This document shows positions 33,563 to 42,537 of a stretch of DNA of 64,000 bases, one piece after another. The translations under genes and the position numbers were made by a program. A model generated the notes under the pieces. That model searched no databases. It was not told where the DNA came from and saw only the letters and a program-made list of their open reading frames with translations. The first letter of the stretch is position 1. The number at the start of each line of letters is the position of its first letter. Origin of the DNA: Phyllobacterium sp. YR531 (lineage in GTDB: Bacteria; Pseudomonadota; Alphaproteobacteria; Rhizobiales; Rhizobiaceae); NCBI RefSeq assembly GCF_000282595.1, contig NZ_AKIZ01000016.1, positions 682,001 to 746,000 of the forward strand. Reading direction: 5' to 3'.

Positions 33563-33888
33563 GGGTCAATTTCCTCCAGCAATGTACCGAGATTAGCAAA
33601 GCGCTCCTGCCAAAACACACCATAATGGCTCATCCAGTCGAACAGGGGCTCAAGCCCCCCGGGTTGGGCGCGGTAATAAACCTTTCGCCCTTCGGGACGT
33701 TCAATAACGAGACCCGCCTGCTTAAGCGCCTTCAGGTGTTGGGAAACGGCACCTTGTGTCACGCTGCTGCCTCGCGTCAATTCGACAACGGTAATCTCCT
33801 CGGACATGACGACCCGCTCGAACATGGCTCGACGTGTGGGATCCGCAAGGGCGCGCATAACGGCGTTTATAGGTGCTGCTTCAATCAT
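33559..33888 (-). CDS. ArsR-family transcriptional repressor
   Basis: Winged-helix repressor of 109 residues. The HTH is MRALADPTRRAMFERVV, VVELTRGSSVTQGAVSQHLKALKQAGLV, and the wing PEGRKVYYRAQPGG. It lacks the ELCVCDL cysteine metal site, so it is probably not an arsenic sensor and belongs to the group next to SRPBCC genes. A palindrome ACTAATTGATTAGT sits 19 bases upstream. ATG 33888 is used; an in-frame TTG lies at 33897, and neither has a clear ribosome site. Confidence 0.88.
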   Translation of the reverse strand: MIEAAPINAVMRALADPTRRAMFERVVMSEEITVVELTRGSSVTQGAVSQHLKALKQAGLVIERPEGRKVYYRAQPGGLEPLFDWMSHYGVFWQERFANLGTLLEEIDP

Positions 33889-33906
33889 GAAGAACAATTA
33901 GCATCC

Positions 33907-33920
33907 ACTAATTGATTAGT
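33907..33920. promoter_or_regulatory. Candidate ArsR operator
   Basis: ACTAATTGATTAGT has perfect ACTAAT/ATTAGT arms around TG and lies just before the arsR start, with another ACTAAT at 33925. This AT-rich short palindrome is typical for auto-regulated ArsR genes. Confidence 0.6.
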
Positions 33921-33971
33921 CAATACTAATGATTTTAGACAGCATTAAACAAGCGCCGCCCAACGGAAAGG

Positions 33972-34307
33972 TTAGACTGACGCGTCCTCTTCAACGATGA
34001 GTTTTACTGAGTTGATGTCGAAGTCCAGCATTCGCACGTTCACGCCGCACTCGGGGTATTCACCTCGCGGCAGCCAAGCCATCACGCAGCCGCAATTGCT
34101 ACAGCGGTGATATTCTAGGTACTTGCGGCCCCAGATATAAACTTCTGTCGGCCCGGTAAGGGAAACATCTTTTACGGGATAATAGGCCCAAAGACCGGCA
34201 TAGCGGCGGCAAATCGTGCAGTGGCATTCGGTTACGTCTGCTGGAGGACGCGTTACCGTGATCTTGACTGCGCCGCAGTGGCAACTTCCGTGAACTTCCC
34301 GCACCAT
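33972..34307 (-). CDS. GFA-family zinc protein (second copy)
   Basis: Small protein of 111 residues with the GFA fold: GSCHCGAVKITVTR, ECHCTICRRYAGLWAYYP and YHRCSNCGCVMAWLP give the expected Cys set. AAGGAGCAGCAGT supports ATG 34307 over an ATG at 34340. It is separate from the arsR unit and of unknown substrate. Confidence 0.82.
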   Translation of the reverse strand: MVREVHGSCHCGAVKITVTRPPADVTECHCTICRRYAGLWAYYPVKDVSLTGPTEVYIWGRKYLEYHRCSNCGCVMAWLPRGEYPECGVNVRMLDFDINSVKLIVEEDASV

Positions 34308-34374
34308 ACTGCTGCTCCTTGTCAGCAAGCGGACCGGCACTGAAGGCCGGCACGCTCACTGCAAATTGACAGGC

Positions 34375-35091
34375 TTAGGCGGGCGTACCGGTCTTTGCCT
34401 GACTGACAGTGGCCTCGATATGATCGATAAGGCTATCAGGCAGCTTAAGGCGTCCTGCCAAGAGGTCAAGATAGCCACGTTCGCCGCGAGTCTTCGGGTC
34501 AATGGCGAGGCGGGAAGCTGTATAAAGCTCGACCTTCTGCTCATCGGTAACAGCAGCGGCGACCAGCGCATCCACATCAACAGGCGCGCTCAGTTCGGCA
34601 TTCAGGAATTCCTGGGTGTCGCTGTTCATGCCGGAAAGCGAAAGCTTTTCAAGGATACGGGCGCGCTCTGCATCATCCACCATTCCATCGGAACGGGCAG
34701 CGGCAATCATTGCACGCACCAGTACGAGGGCAAACTCATGCTCGCCCTGCGGCGCGGTCTGCGGATCGAAACCGGAATCGCTTGGCGGCGGCAGCAATTC
34801 GCCGTTTGCCGGAGCTTGCGCTGTTTCCGCAGGAGCTTTGCCCGATTGGTAATTCTGGTAAGCCTTGTAGGCCAGCCCTGCAACCGCAGCCAGACCACCA
34901 AGTTTCAGCGCGCCACCGGCAACTTCACGGCCAGTCCCGGTGCCCAGCAGAATGGCTGCCAATGCGCCTGCTGCAAGAGGATTGTCCTTGGCCATTTGCG
35001 TCGCCTTTCCGGCTGTATCGCGGACCGAGGTTCCTACGCCGGGAATATTACTTCCCAGGAAATCGTTCAAAATCTTCTTCGGATCGAGCAT
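34375..35091 (-). CDS. DUF533 (TerB-like) family membrane-associated protein
   Basis: Protein of 238 residues. The N-terminus (MLDPKKILNDFLGSNIPG) is followed by a Gly/Ala-rich hydrophobic region (about residues 40-70), a Pro/Ala linker (residues 80-110), and a TerB-like helical domain (EFALVLVRAMIAAARSDGMVDDAERARIL). AGGGAGATATG supports ATG 35091. DUF533 proteins are widespread in proteobacteria with no agreed role; the TerB relation suggests an envelope-stress function, unproven. Confidence 0.82.
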   Translation of the reverse strand: MLDPKKILNDFLGSNIPGVGTSVRDTAGKATQMAKDNPLAAGALAAILLGTGTGREVAGGALKLGGLAAVAGLAYKAYQNYQSGKAPAETAQAPANGELLPPPSDSGFDPQTAPQGEHEFALVLVRAMIAAARSDGMVDDAERARILEKLSLSGMNSDTQEFLNAELSAPVDVDALVAAAVTDEQKVELYTASRLAIDPKTRGERGYLDLLAGRLKLPDSLIDHIEATVSQAKTGTPA

Positions 35092-35194
35092 GCATATCTC
35101 CCTGTTGGTCGCATGAATTCGCTGGTCCTTAGTTAGGAACAGCTTCATGGCATTGCAATGACAAGAGAGATTTTGAGGGTTCCAATCGGGCTTT

Positions 35195-35242
35195 GCGCGG
35201 TTCGCCCTTCGACAAGCTCTGGAGCTCACCACGAGGACGATA
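35195..35242. repeat. Family 1 palindromic repeat, left half (copy 3)
   Basis: Matches the left arm of the 20073 element (GCGCGGTTCGCCCTTCGACA...CTCACCACGAGGA) with a few changes. The matching right arm is missing at the expected distance; instead a family 2 element follows at 35275. A weak tail match after 35473 hints at insertion (see findings). Confidence 0.8.
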
Positions 35243-35274
35243 GCGACTGCCGGGAGTCAATATCTGCAACGGAT

Positions 35275-35473
35275 GATGTCGATTATCTCCCCCCTTGTGG
35301 GGGAGAAAGTGATTTCAGCATCTTAGCCCTTGCTAAGTGCTAGAAATCACCAGAGAGGGGAAGGTGGATAGATGTTACAAGTAATCCCCTCTCTTGGATT
35401 TTCTAGGATTTAGCGAAGAGGCTAAATCCAAGAAAACCCTTTCTCTCCCACAAGGGGAGAGATAATCGGCATC
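35275..35473. repeat. 199-bp family 2 intergenic element, copy A
   Basis: The outer 35-bp ends (GATGTCGATTATCTCCCCCC... and its inverse at the right) differ at 3 positions. Inside are two hairpins: GTGATTTC...GAAATCAC and GGATTTAGC...GCTAAATCC. Copies B (48636) and C (56934, inverted) are close matches. It has no open frame, which fits a non-autonomous palindromic element. Confidence 0.93.
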
Positions 35474-35512
35474 ACCTGTTGCAACCAACCAACTTCTGTA
35501 ATGGATGGCAGC

Positions 35513-36442
35513 TTAAGAACCGATATGTTCTTTCAAACCCCGCTCTCGCGCCAGGCGCACCTGCTTTTGCCTCTCGGCAAAGCGCGCGCGGTCTTCCTCG
35601 GTACGTTCATGATAACAGTTCGGACAGGAAATCCCTTCGGCAAACAGCGGTGACAGCTTGTCTTCCGGCGCAATGGGGTTGCGACAAGCGTGGCAGAGTT
35701 CCGCCTCGCCTTCGATCAATCCATGACCGACGGAAACACGCTCGTCAAAGACAAAGCACTCGCCTTCCCAGCGGCTTTCCTCGGCTGGCACATCTTCCAG
35801 ATATTTAAGGATGCCGCCCTTTAGATGAAAAACATCATCAAAGCCGAGCCCCTTGACGAAAGCCGTCGCTTTTTCACAACGAATGCCGCCGGTGCAGAAC
35901 ATGGCAATTTTCTTGCCTTCAAGTTCCTCGCGGTGATTTTCTACCCACTGCGGAAACTCGCGGAATGTCTTCGTTTGCGGGTCGAGCGCGCCGGTAAACG
36001 TCCCTATCGCGGTCTCGTAATCATTGCGCGTATCGATGATCACCGTATCCGGGTCGGAAATCAGCGCGTTCCAGTCCTGTGCGGGCACATAGGTTCCAAC
36101 GCTTTGCAGCGGGTCGATGTCCTCGACCCCCATCGTCACGATTTCCTTTTTCAAACGCACTTTCATGCGCTTGAACGGCATTTCGCTGGCGTGGGAATAT
36201 TTCAGTTCCATCCCGGCGATTGCAGGCTCAGCTTCGAGAAAATCAACAAGCTGCTTTATGGCCGCAGCTGTTCCCGCAACAGTGCCATTGATGCCTTCCG
36301 CCGCCAGAAGCAGAGTGCCCTTGATGCCTTGACTACAGCAAAGCTTCGCCAGTGGCTCCTGCAGCGACCGGTAATGTTCCAGCCGGGCAAAGCGGTAAAG
36401 CGCAGCCACCGTAAAGGGCAGATTGGATGAATGATCTGTCAT
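35513..36442 (-). CDS. trhO: tRNA uridine-34 hydroxylase TrhO (rhodanese domain)
   Basis: Hydroxylates U34 of certain tRNAs (5-hydroxyuridine) in an oxygen-dependent reaction, wobble modification. The 309 residues comprise an N-terminal acylphosphatase-like domain ([18 protein letters not shown]), a rhodanese domain with the catalytic Cys in [14 protein letters not shown] and a C-terminal zinc-like CxxC pair ([16 protein letters not shown]). The N-terminal ATG 36442 is used, an in-frame TTG lies at 36454. Relatives are YceA/TrhO proteins of usual length 310-350. A lone gene. Confidence 0.92.
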   Translation of the reverse strand: MTDHSSNLPFTVAALYRFARLEHYRSLQEPLAKLCCSQGIKGTLLLAAEGINGTVAGTAAAIKQLVDFLEAEPAIAGMELKYSHASEMPFKRMKVRLKKEIVTMGVEDIDPLQSVGTYVPAQDWNALISDPDTVIIDTRNDYETAIGTFTGALDPQTKTFREFPQWVENHREELEGKKIAMFCTGGIRCEKATAFVKGLGFDDVFHLKGGILKYLEDVPAEESRWEGECFVFDERVSVGHGLIEGEAELCHACRNPIAPEDKLSPLFAEGISCPNCYHERTEEDRARFAERQKQVRLARERGLKEHIGS

Positions 36443-36587
36443 GATGGCATTCAACTACTGTGCCACAACGTCAATTTCAAGATATTTGCGAAGTCTCGCA
36501 TTTCTTGCATCCTTCCGGGTTGAATCATTGGACAAAACGCGTCAGCGGCACTAAATCGATTAGACCCCAAGCCAGACGGAGAATGTC

Positions 36588-37226
36588 ATGACCCAGAAGA
36601 CCGATTTATTGCTACCTGTCCTCAAGGGCCAGCCGGTTATTCCGGTCCTTCTCATACAGAATGCTGCCGATGCAGTGCCACTGGCGCGTGCACTGGCAAA
36701 AGGCGGTCTTCCAGCCATCGAGATCACATTACGTACCGCTGCCGCGCTTGATGCCATCCGCGCCGTTGCCAATGAAGTGCCCGAAGCAATTGTCGGCGCA
36801 GGCACAATTCTCAATGCACGCCAATATGAAGAGGCGGCCAATGCCGGATCGCGCTTCATCGTTAGCCCCGGCGCGACGCCGCAACTGCTTGACGCTGCCC
36901 GCTCCAGCAAGGTGCCACTGCTACCCGGCGCGATTACGCCTGCCGAAATCATGGCTTTGCGCGAAGAGGGCTATACAATGCTGAAATTCTTCCCCGCAGA
37001 ACAGGCTGGCGGCGCAGCATTCCTGAAGTCGCTTTCATCGCCTCTCGCCGGAACGCTATTCTGCCCAACCGGCGGTGTCAGCGTTGCCAATGCCAAGACC
37101 TATTTATCGTTGCCAAATGTTGTCTGCGTCGGCGGATCATGGGTCGCACCGGAAAATCTGGTGAAAGAAGGCAAGTGGGACGAAATCACCCAGTTGGCCG
37201 CCGAAGCGGTCAAACTAGCTGCCTGA
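36588..37226 (+). CDS. eda: KDPG aldolase (2-dehydro-3-deoxy-6-phosphogluconate aldolase)
   Basis: Cleaves KDPG to pyruvate and glyceraldehyde 3-phosphate, last step of the Entner-Doudoroff route. 212 residues, family length. The catalytic Lys is in MLKFFPAEQAGG, the glutamate in AIEITLRTAAA and the phosphate-binding region in CPTGGVSVANA and CVGGSW. Together with gnd at 18.6 kb it covers 6-phosphogluconate catabolism by two routes. edd and zwf are not in the window. A strong terminator follows. Confidence 0.95.
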   Translation: MTQKTDLLLPVLKGQPVIPVLLIQNAADAVPLARALAKGGLPAIEITLRTAAALDAIRAVANEVPEAIVGAGTILNARQYEEAANAGSRFIVSPGATPQLLDAARSSKVPLLPGAITPAEIMALREEGYTMLKFFPAEQAGGAAFLKSLSSPLAGTLFCPTGGVSVANAKTYLSLPNVVCVGGSWVAPENLVKEGKWDEITQLAAEAVKLAA

Positions 37227-37246
37227 AAATATCCGGCCTCTTAACA

Positions 37247-37279
37247 AAAACGGCGGCTCTTCATCAGAGCCGCCGTTTT
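37247..37279. terminator. Bidirectional terminator after eda
   Basis: AAAACGGCGGCTCT (37247-37260) pairs perfectly with AGAGCCGCCGTTTT (37266-37279), a 14-bp stem and 5-base loop with A/T flanks. It ends eda and, from the other side, the DUF882 gene. Confidence 0.92.
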
Positions 37280-37299
37280 CATATTGAAGTTATTCGTCT

Positions 37300-39174
37300 T
37301 TACGAACCGTGGCTTGGATTGAACTTTGCAATCTGCATGAAGGTCACAGCCTTGCCAGTAAACTTGTTGGCGTTTGCAACCGGCATGTTCTGCTGGAACC
37401 CGGCAACATAAACCGTGGTCGGAGCCATGCGCATGGTCTCGTTGCGCAGAACAGCTGGCGTAACGGCCGGAGCTGTTTCAGCAACCTGTTCGTTCGAGAG
37501 CGCACGTTCCGGCACATCGGACGATACCTGCGTTGCCTTCGGCGCTTCATGTGCCTGACGGCGTGGCTTGGATGCCTTGGCCGTGGTCACCACACCGCTG
37601 TCGAGCATGGCAACAGGATCGCCGCCCTTGGCTTCAAGCATGGTCTTGCGCAATGAGGGCTGCGGAGCGGCAGAAGCGACCTGCGCAACGCCATTTCCGG
37701 CAGTCTTCTTCACGCGGCCGCCTGTTGTCGCAGGAACGGTCGGCAATTCAGGAGATGGATCGGATGCCGATACAACAGTGCTGTGCTCAGGATCAGACTG
37801 TTTGATGATTGCTTCCAGATCATCATCAGGAACAGGAATCACATCCTGCTCAGCTGCAGCCTGAACCGAAGCTGGAATATTTGCCGGACGCTGTGTCGGA
37901 ACAATCGACGCAACCATCATGTCATTCTGCTTGGGTGCCGTGCGCGGCTTTTCAAACGGCACGGGCACGAGTGCATTGACCATCTGCGGCTGGCCCGCAT
38001 CGGTCTGCTCCGGCTCCGGTGCCGGATTGGCAGCAATCATCTGTGCGATCGCCGCAGCGCTGTCCTGTGGACGCGTTGCAGGCAAGGCTGCCACTACGGT
38101 TGAATTGTCTGCGGCAAGCGCATTGAGCGTTGAAGGCTCAGGCGTTGCTGCGGCAGGCGCATAATCCGGACGGCGCAATGGTACGGGGACCGCAAAAGCC
38201 AGTGCCTGATTGTCTTCCGGTGTCAGTTCAACTGGCGCTTCAGGACGTGGCGCAGCCACCGGTGCAGGTGCATTGCTTGTTGGCAATGCTACGCCTGGCA
38301 AATTACCGGCGGTTGCTGCTGGTGCTGGTCCGGAATCCTCATCGGATTCAGCTGCAGCAGGTTGCTGACGCGTGGTCCCGCGAGCTGGGGCGGGAGCCGA
38401 AGCAACCGCCACTGAGCTTTCGCCGGAATCCTCTTCCTCGTCTGCACCACCGCCAAACAGCACGCCAAACAAGGTCTTGCCACCGCGGCGCGAAGAACTG
38501 GAACTTGCAACCTGAATGGAACCGCCGCTGCGCTTGCGGGATTCGTAAGCCGCTACGGCCTGCTCATAACCTGGCAATGGCTTGCCGTCGGTTGGAATAT
38601 GCATGGTCTTGCCATCGGGGAACACGGCCAGCAGCTCGCTGCGGCTCATGCGGGGCCAATGACGGACATTGCCAACGTCGGTATGGATGAAAGGCGAACC
38701 CGAGCGCGGATAATAGCCAACACCGCCAGCTTCAAACTTGAGCGCTGCATTGCGCAGGGTCGCAAGCTTCACGCCCGGCAGGTACCAGTCCATTGCCTTG
38801 CCAAGCATGTGCTGACTGGTCTTGGCCACACCGCGGGTACGCGAACGCAGCATTGAATTGGTTGTAGGAGAACGATAGGCGGAAACTACATTGATATAAT
38901 CCCGGCCGCCGACTTTCTGATAAGTTGACCAGACCAGATCGAAGAGACGCGGGTCCATCTTCGTTGGTTCATTGCGGCGCCAGTCGCGCAGAAACTTGTT
39001 CAGCTTGTTCAGGCCATCCTGCTGATAACGTCCATTCTTCTTGAACGTGATTTCCGCACGTTCTTTCGTATGGATGAAATAAAGCTTGAGAGTTCTTGTC
39101 TCGGCTTGAGCCTGAGCGGATACAAAAAGCATCGACGCGAAGACCATGAGGAACGCCAACCAACCGGCACGCAT
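37300..39174 (-). CDS. DUF882 / peptidase M15-like periplasmic protein with long disordered tail
   Basis: Exported 624-residue protein. ATG 39174 has AGGA spaced 6 bases and gives a clean signal peptide (MRAGWLAFLMVFASMLFVSA, cleavage near QAQA); ATG 39216 or TTG 39279 are alternatives. Residues ~40-185 form the YcbK-like domain with metal ligands in SQHMLGKAMDWYLPG and FIHTDVGNVRHW, the fold of D-Ala-D-Ala peptidases. The remaining ~430 residues are rich in Pro, Ala, Ser and Gln, low in order, with repeated RRP/RKP-like blocks. It probably acts in the periplasm on peptidoglycan. Function in the cell unknown. Confidence 0.87.
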   Translation of the reverse strand: MRAGWLAFLMVFASMLFVSAQAQAETRTLKLYFIHTKERAEITFKKNGRYQQDGLNKLNKFLRDWRRNEPTKMDPRLFDLVWSTYQKVGGRDYINVVSAYRSPTTNSMLRSRTRGVAKTSQHMLGKAMDWYLPGVKLATLRNAALKFEAGGVGYYPRSGSPFIHTDVGNVRHWPRMSRSELLAVFPDGKTMHIPTDGKPLPGYEQAVAAYESRKRSGGSIQVASSSSSRRGGKTLFGVLFGGGADEEEDSGESSVAVASAPAPARGTTRQQPAAAESDEDSGPAPAATAGNLPGVALPTSNAPAPVAAPRPEAPVELTPEDNQALAFAVPVPLRRPDYAPAAATPEPSTLNALAADNSTVVAALPATRPQDSAAAIAQMIAANPAPEPEQTDAGQPQMVNALVPVPFEKPRTAPKQNDMMVASIVPTQRPANIPASVQAAAEQDVIPVPDDDLEAIIKQSDPEHSTVVSASDPSPELPTVPATTGGRVKKTAGNGVAQVASAAPQPSLRKTMLEAKGGDPVAMLDSGVVTTAKASKPRRQAHEAPKATQVSSDVPERALSNEQVAETAPAVTPAVLRNETMRMAPTTVYVAGFQQNMPVANANKFTGKAVTFMQIAKFNPSHGS

Positions 39175-39609
39175 GCTAAATCCTGCCGTCAATTTACCGC
39201 CCTGTGCATGAATCATGTTTGACAATGTCGTCCCAACCTTGATCGTTTCCTCAAGTCCCCGAATAGCTGGATTATCCAATTTAATGGTTAATGGTCACTT
39301 ATTGAACAACAAATACGTTGAGAGCATGGCAAAAACCTGAATGAAATCCACTGTTATCTGGCATGGTCAACAGGTGGTTAACGACATGAATAAGGCGTTT
39401 TGACGAAGGAATCCACCCCAGACACGTCTAAATATCGCCTCCAAGCGGCCAAAATGTCTTTTAACTATTTAATTGGCCTTTGTCAGCAGATCTGCTTCGC
39501 TAACGTCAAATCGTTGCACAGCTGCTTCTTTGCTCTAAGTTTATTGTTCCGATTTCGACCGGTCTGATTCGACCGCAAACCCCTTCGCCAGCCAATTTGT
39601 GGTGCAAAA
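39175..39609. other. Intergenic region between DUF882 and pepF
   Basis: Divergent promoter region. A TTAACCAT word on the minus strand (39284-39291, inside direct repeats TTAATGG TTAATGG) matches the CtrA half-site known in Caulobacter. No gene-like frame is seen in it. Confidence 0.35.
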
Positions 39610-41484
39610 ATGAGTTTTGAAATGAACAGATATGTAATCTGGCAAGCCGCTGCTTTTGCAGCAAAATCCGGCAGTAACAATGCGAAGGATGATAATGCGG
39701 CGCTCGGCGTTCTGCCGGAATGGAATCTGGCAGATCTTTATCCATCCACTGACAGCAGTGAGTTGAAGGCAGACCTGGCGAAAGCAGGCGAGCGTGCAAT
39801 TGCATTTGAGGAACGCTGGAAAGGTACTCTTTCTGTCGAGGTGGCAAAGCCGAAAGGCGGCCACTTTGCCGATTCCATCAAGGAATATGAGGGCCTTGAC
39901 GATCTGATGGGTAAAATCGGCTCCTATGCCGGGCTCGTTTACGCCAGTGATACGTCCAATCCGAAACATGCCAAGCTCTATGGTGACATCCAGCAAAAGC
40001 TGACAGATGCCAGCACGCATCTCATTTTCTATGGCCTCGAACTCAACCGCATTGATGATGCGCTTATCGAGAAGGCAATGAATGACAATCCAGCTATCGG
40101 TCACTATCGGCCATGGCTGGTTGATCTGCGCAAGGACAAGCCATTTCAGCTCGATGACAAGCTTGAACAACTCTTCCACGAAAAATCCATCACAGGCCGT
40201 GGTGCCTGGAACAGACTTTTCGACGAAACCATGACTTCCTTGCGGTTTGAGGTGAATGGCGAAGAATTGGCCATAGAACCGACACTCAATCTTCTGCAGG
40301 ATTCAAATGGGGAAGTGCGCAAGGCTGCTTCCGATGCGCTGGCCAAGACTTTCAAGGAAAACCTGCGAACCTTCACCCTCATCACCAATACTTTGGCCAA
40401 GGACAAGGAAATTTCCGACCGCTGGCGCGGCTTCGAAGATATTGCCGACAGCCGTCATTTGGCCAATCGTGTTGAACGTGAAGTCGTTGATGCTTTGGCC
40501 GAAGCTGTGCAGGCCGCCTATCCGCGCCTGTCGCATCGCTATTACAAGTTGAAAGCCAAATGGCTTGGCCTCGACTATCTCAATAGCTGGGACCGCAATG
40601 CGCCCTTGCCGGAAACACCGCAAGCCGTCATCCCGTGGACAGAAGCGCGCGAAACTGTGCTTTCTGCCTATGATGGGTTTGCGCCCGAGATGGCAGAGAT
40701 TGCCAAGCGCTTTTTTGATCGCAACTGGATTGATGCACCGACTCGTCCCGGCAAGTCGCCCGGTGCTTTCGCTCATCCTACAGTGCCTTCGGCGCACCCC
40801 TATGTGCTACTCAATTACATGGGCAAACCGCGCGATGTGATGACCCTCGCCCACGAACTTGGCCATGGCGTGCATCAGGTACTGGCCGCAGATCAGGGCG
40901 CGCTTATGGCGTCTACGCCCCTCACCCTTGCAGAAACCGCCTCGGTTTTTGGCGAAATGCTTACATTCCGCTCGCTACTGGAAAAGACTAAAGACAAGCG
41001 GGAACGCAAGGCAATGCTCGCGCAAAAAGCGGAAGACATGATCAACACTGTTGTGCGGCAGATTGCATTCTATCAGTTTGAGCGCCGCGTCCACACCGAA
41101 CGCGCCAATGGCGAGCTGACATCAGACCGTATCGGCGAAATCTGGCTGGACATTCAGAAGGAAAGTCTCGGTGATGCGGTGCGTTTCGGCGCAGGCTACG
41201 AAACCTTCTGGACCTATATACCGCATTTCATCCACTCGCCATTCTATGTCTACGCCTATGCTTTTGGTGATTGTCTGGTGAACTCGCTCTACGCTGTCTA
41301 TCAGAATGCGGAGTCCGGTTTTCAGCAGAAATATTTTGACATGCTGAAGGCAGGTGGCACGAAGCATCATTCTGAGCTGCTTGCTCCATTTGGCCTCGAC
41401 GCAACCGACCCTGCTTTCTGGCAGAAGGGCCTGTCTGTCATTGAGGGTATTATCGATGAGCTGGAGGCAATGGATCAGGTATAA
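39610..41484 (+). CDS. pepF: M3-family oligoendopeptidase F
   Basis: Cytoplasmic zinc oligopeptidase of 624 residues, usual for the family. The zinc site is DVMTLAHELGHGVHQVL (HExxH; about residues 413-429) with a downstream Glu in LAETASVFGEML. The C-terminal domain YETFWTYIPHFIHSPFYVYAYAFGDCLV is characteristic of PepF. It degrades short peptides. Its TAA stop is followed immediately by the ATG of the DUF3445 gene, so they are probably one transcript. The ribosome site (GGTG) is weak. Confidence 0.93.
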   Translation: MSFEMNRYVIWQAAAFAAKSGSNNAKDDNAALGVLPEWNLADLYPSTDSSELKADLAKAGERAIAFEERWKGTLSVEVAKPKGGHFADSIKEYEGLDDLMGKIGSYAGLVYASDTSNPKHAKLYGDIQQKLTDASTHLIFYGLELNRIDDALIEKAMNDNPAIGHYRPWLVDLRKDKPFQLDDKLEQLFHEKSITGRGAWNRLFDETMTSLRFEVNGEELAIEPTLNLLQDSNGEVRKAASDALAKTFKENLRTFTLITNTLAKDKEISDRWRGFEDIADSRHLANRVEREVVDALAEAVQAAYPRLSHRYYKLKAKWLGLDYLNSWDRNAPLPETPQAVIPWTEARETVLSAYDGFAPEMAEIAKRFFDRNWIDAPTRPGKSPGAFAHPTVPSAHPYVLLNYMGKPRDVMTLAHELGHGVHQVLAADQGALMASTPLTLAETASVFGEMLTFRSLLEKTKDKRERKAMLAQKAEDMINTVVRQIAFYQFERRVHTERANGELTSDRIGEIWLDIQKESLGDAVRFGAGYETFWTYIPHFIHSPFYVYAYAFGDCLVNSLYAVYQNAESGFQQKYFDMLKAGGTKHHSELLAPFGLDATDPAFWQKGLSVIEGIIDELEAMDQV

Positions 41485-42384
41485 ATGGCCACAATGCCTG
41501 CCTATACGCCCTATGATGGATCAGCGCAGCCCTTTACGATTGGGCTGCATCAGCTCGATCTGAAAGACTGGATCGAGATAGACGAGAATCTCCTCGCCTA
41601 TCTCGACGAGAAAAAGCGCCTCTTTGGCCTGCATGCGGATCGAATTTTCGTCGAGGAAAAGGATACACGAGAAGCGCAAGCTGAAGTGCTTGGTCTGCTC
41701 TGCGCTCATCTGGTCGAGCATTATCCGGATATTTATGCACGATCCGGCAACTCCATTGCCATTACCGGTTGGCCCGAGCCGGTGGAGCTGAATTTCGGGC
41801 AAACAGCGCCTCTTCTGCGTGCGGCACAGCTGGTGCAGGAAGATTTGATCCTGATGCGGAAAGATGGAAAACGCGGCTGGCATCTTGCCGCCGCGTCCCT
41901 GTCCTTCCCCTCATCCTGGACGCTGCTGGAAAAGTTCGGCCGCTCTATGGATGATATTCATGCACCGGTGCCAGATTTTAATGCAGGCACACGTAATGCA
42001 GGTCTGATAACCCGCATGTTCGATAATCTGCGTCCGGATCGATCCGTTTACCGCATGAACTGGTCATTGCAGCCGGATGGGGAATTCTATCATCCGCTCG
42101 CCAGTCACCACAAAGGCGCGCTTTATTCCGATGATGATCTGGCGAGCCAATGCTACATGCGCGTTGAGCGTCAGACATTGCGAAAGCTTCCCGTTTCAGG
42201 AGATATTCTTTTCACGATCCGTATTTATCTCGATCCGGTAAATGCACTCAAGAAACATCCTGATTGCCGCGCCGTTGCAAAAGCTTTTTGCCGCCAGCTC
42301 GAAGCGCTTAGTCCTGCACAATTAAATTATAAAGGTATTATGACAATCCGTGAACGCCTGATTGACACGCTCGGCAGCCTCTAA
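41485..42384 (+). CDS. DUF3445 family protein (heme-dependent oxidative N-demethylase-like)
   Basis: Cytoplasmic protein of 299 residues. Family blocks are PFTIGLHQLDLKDWIEID at the start, VQEDLILMRKDGKRGWHLAAASLSFPSSW, VYRMNWSLQPDGEFYHP and YMRVERQTLRKLPVSGDILFTIRIY. Some DUF3445 relatives have been described as heme-dependent oxidative N-demethylases of methylamines, so a related redox role is possible. Its start follows the pepF stop with no gap. No heme-biosynthetic gene lies beside it (hemH is 8 kb away). Function inferred by family only. Confidence 0.82.
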   Translation: MATMPAYTPYDGSAQPFTIGLHQLDLKDWIEIDENLLAYLDEKKRLFGLHADRIFVEEKDTREAQAEVLGLLCAHLVEHYPDIYARSGNSIAITGWPEPVELNFGQTAPLLRAAQLVQEDLILMRKDGKRGWHLAAASLSFPSSWTLLEKFGRSMDDIHAPVPDFNAGTRNAGLITRMFDNLRPDRSVYRMNWSLQPDGEFYHPLASHHKGALYSDDDLASQCYMRVERQTLRKLPVSGDILFTIRIYLDPVNALKKHPDCRAVAKAFCRQLEALSPAQLNYKGIMTIRERLIDTLGSL

Positions 42385-42537
42385 GCCTGTTTTAATTAAC
42401 ATTAGATCGAAAATTCATCTGAAAGCAGCCAAGGGTTGTTTGCTCTTCCCCATCACTATGCTCTATGGTTGCTTTTGAAGCGGTACATCAACCCGCTGCC
42501 CTCAATGATGGAGATCAAAATTAGGAGCAACAAAAAA

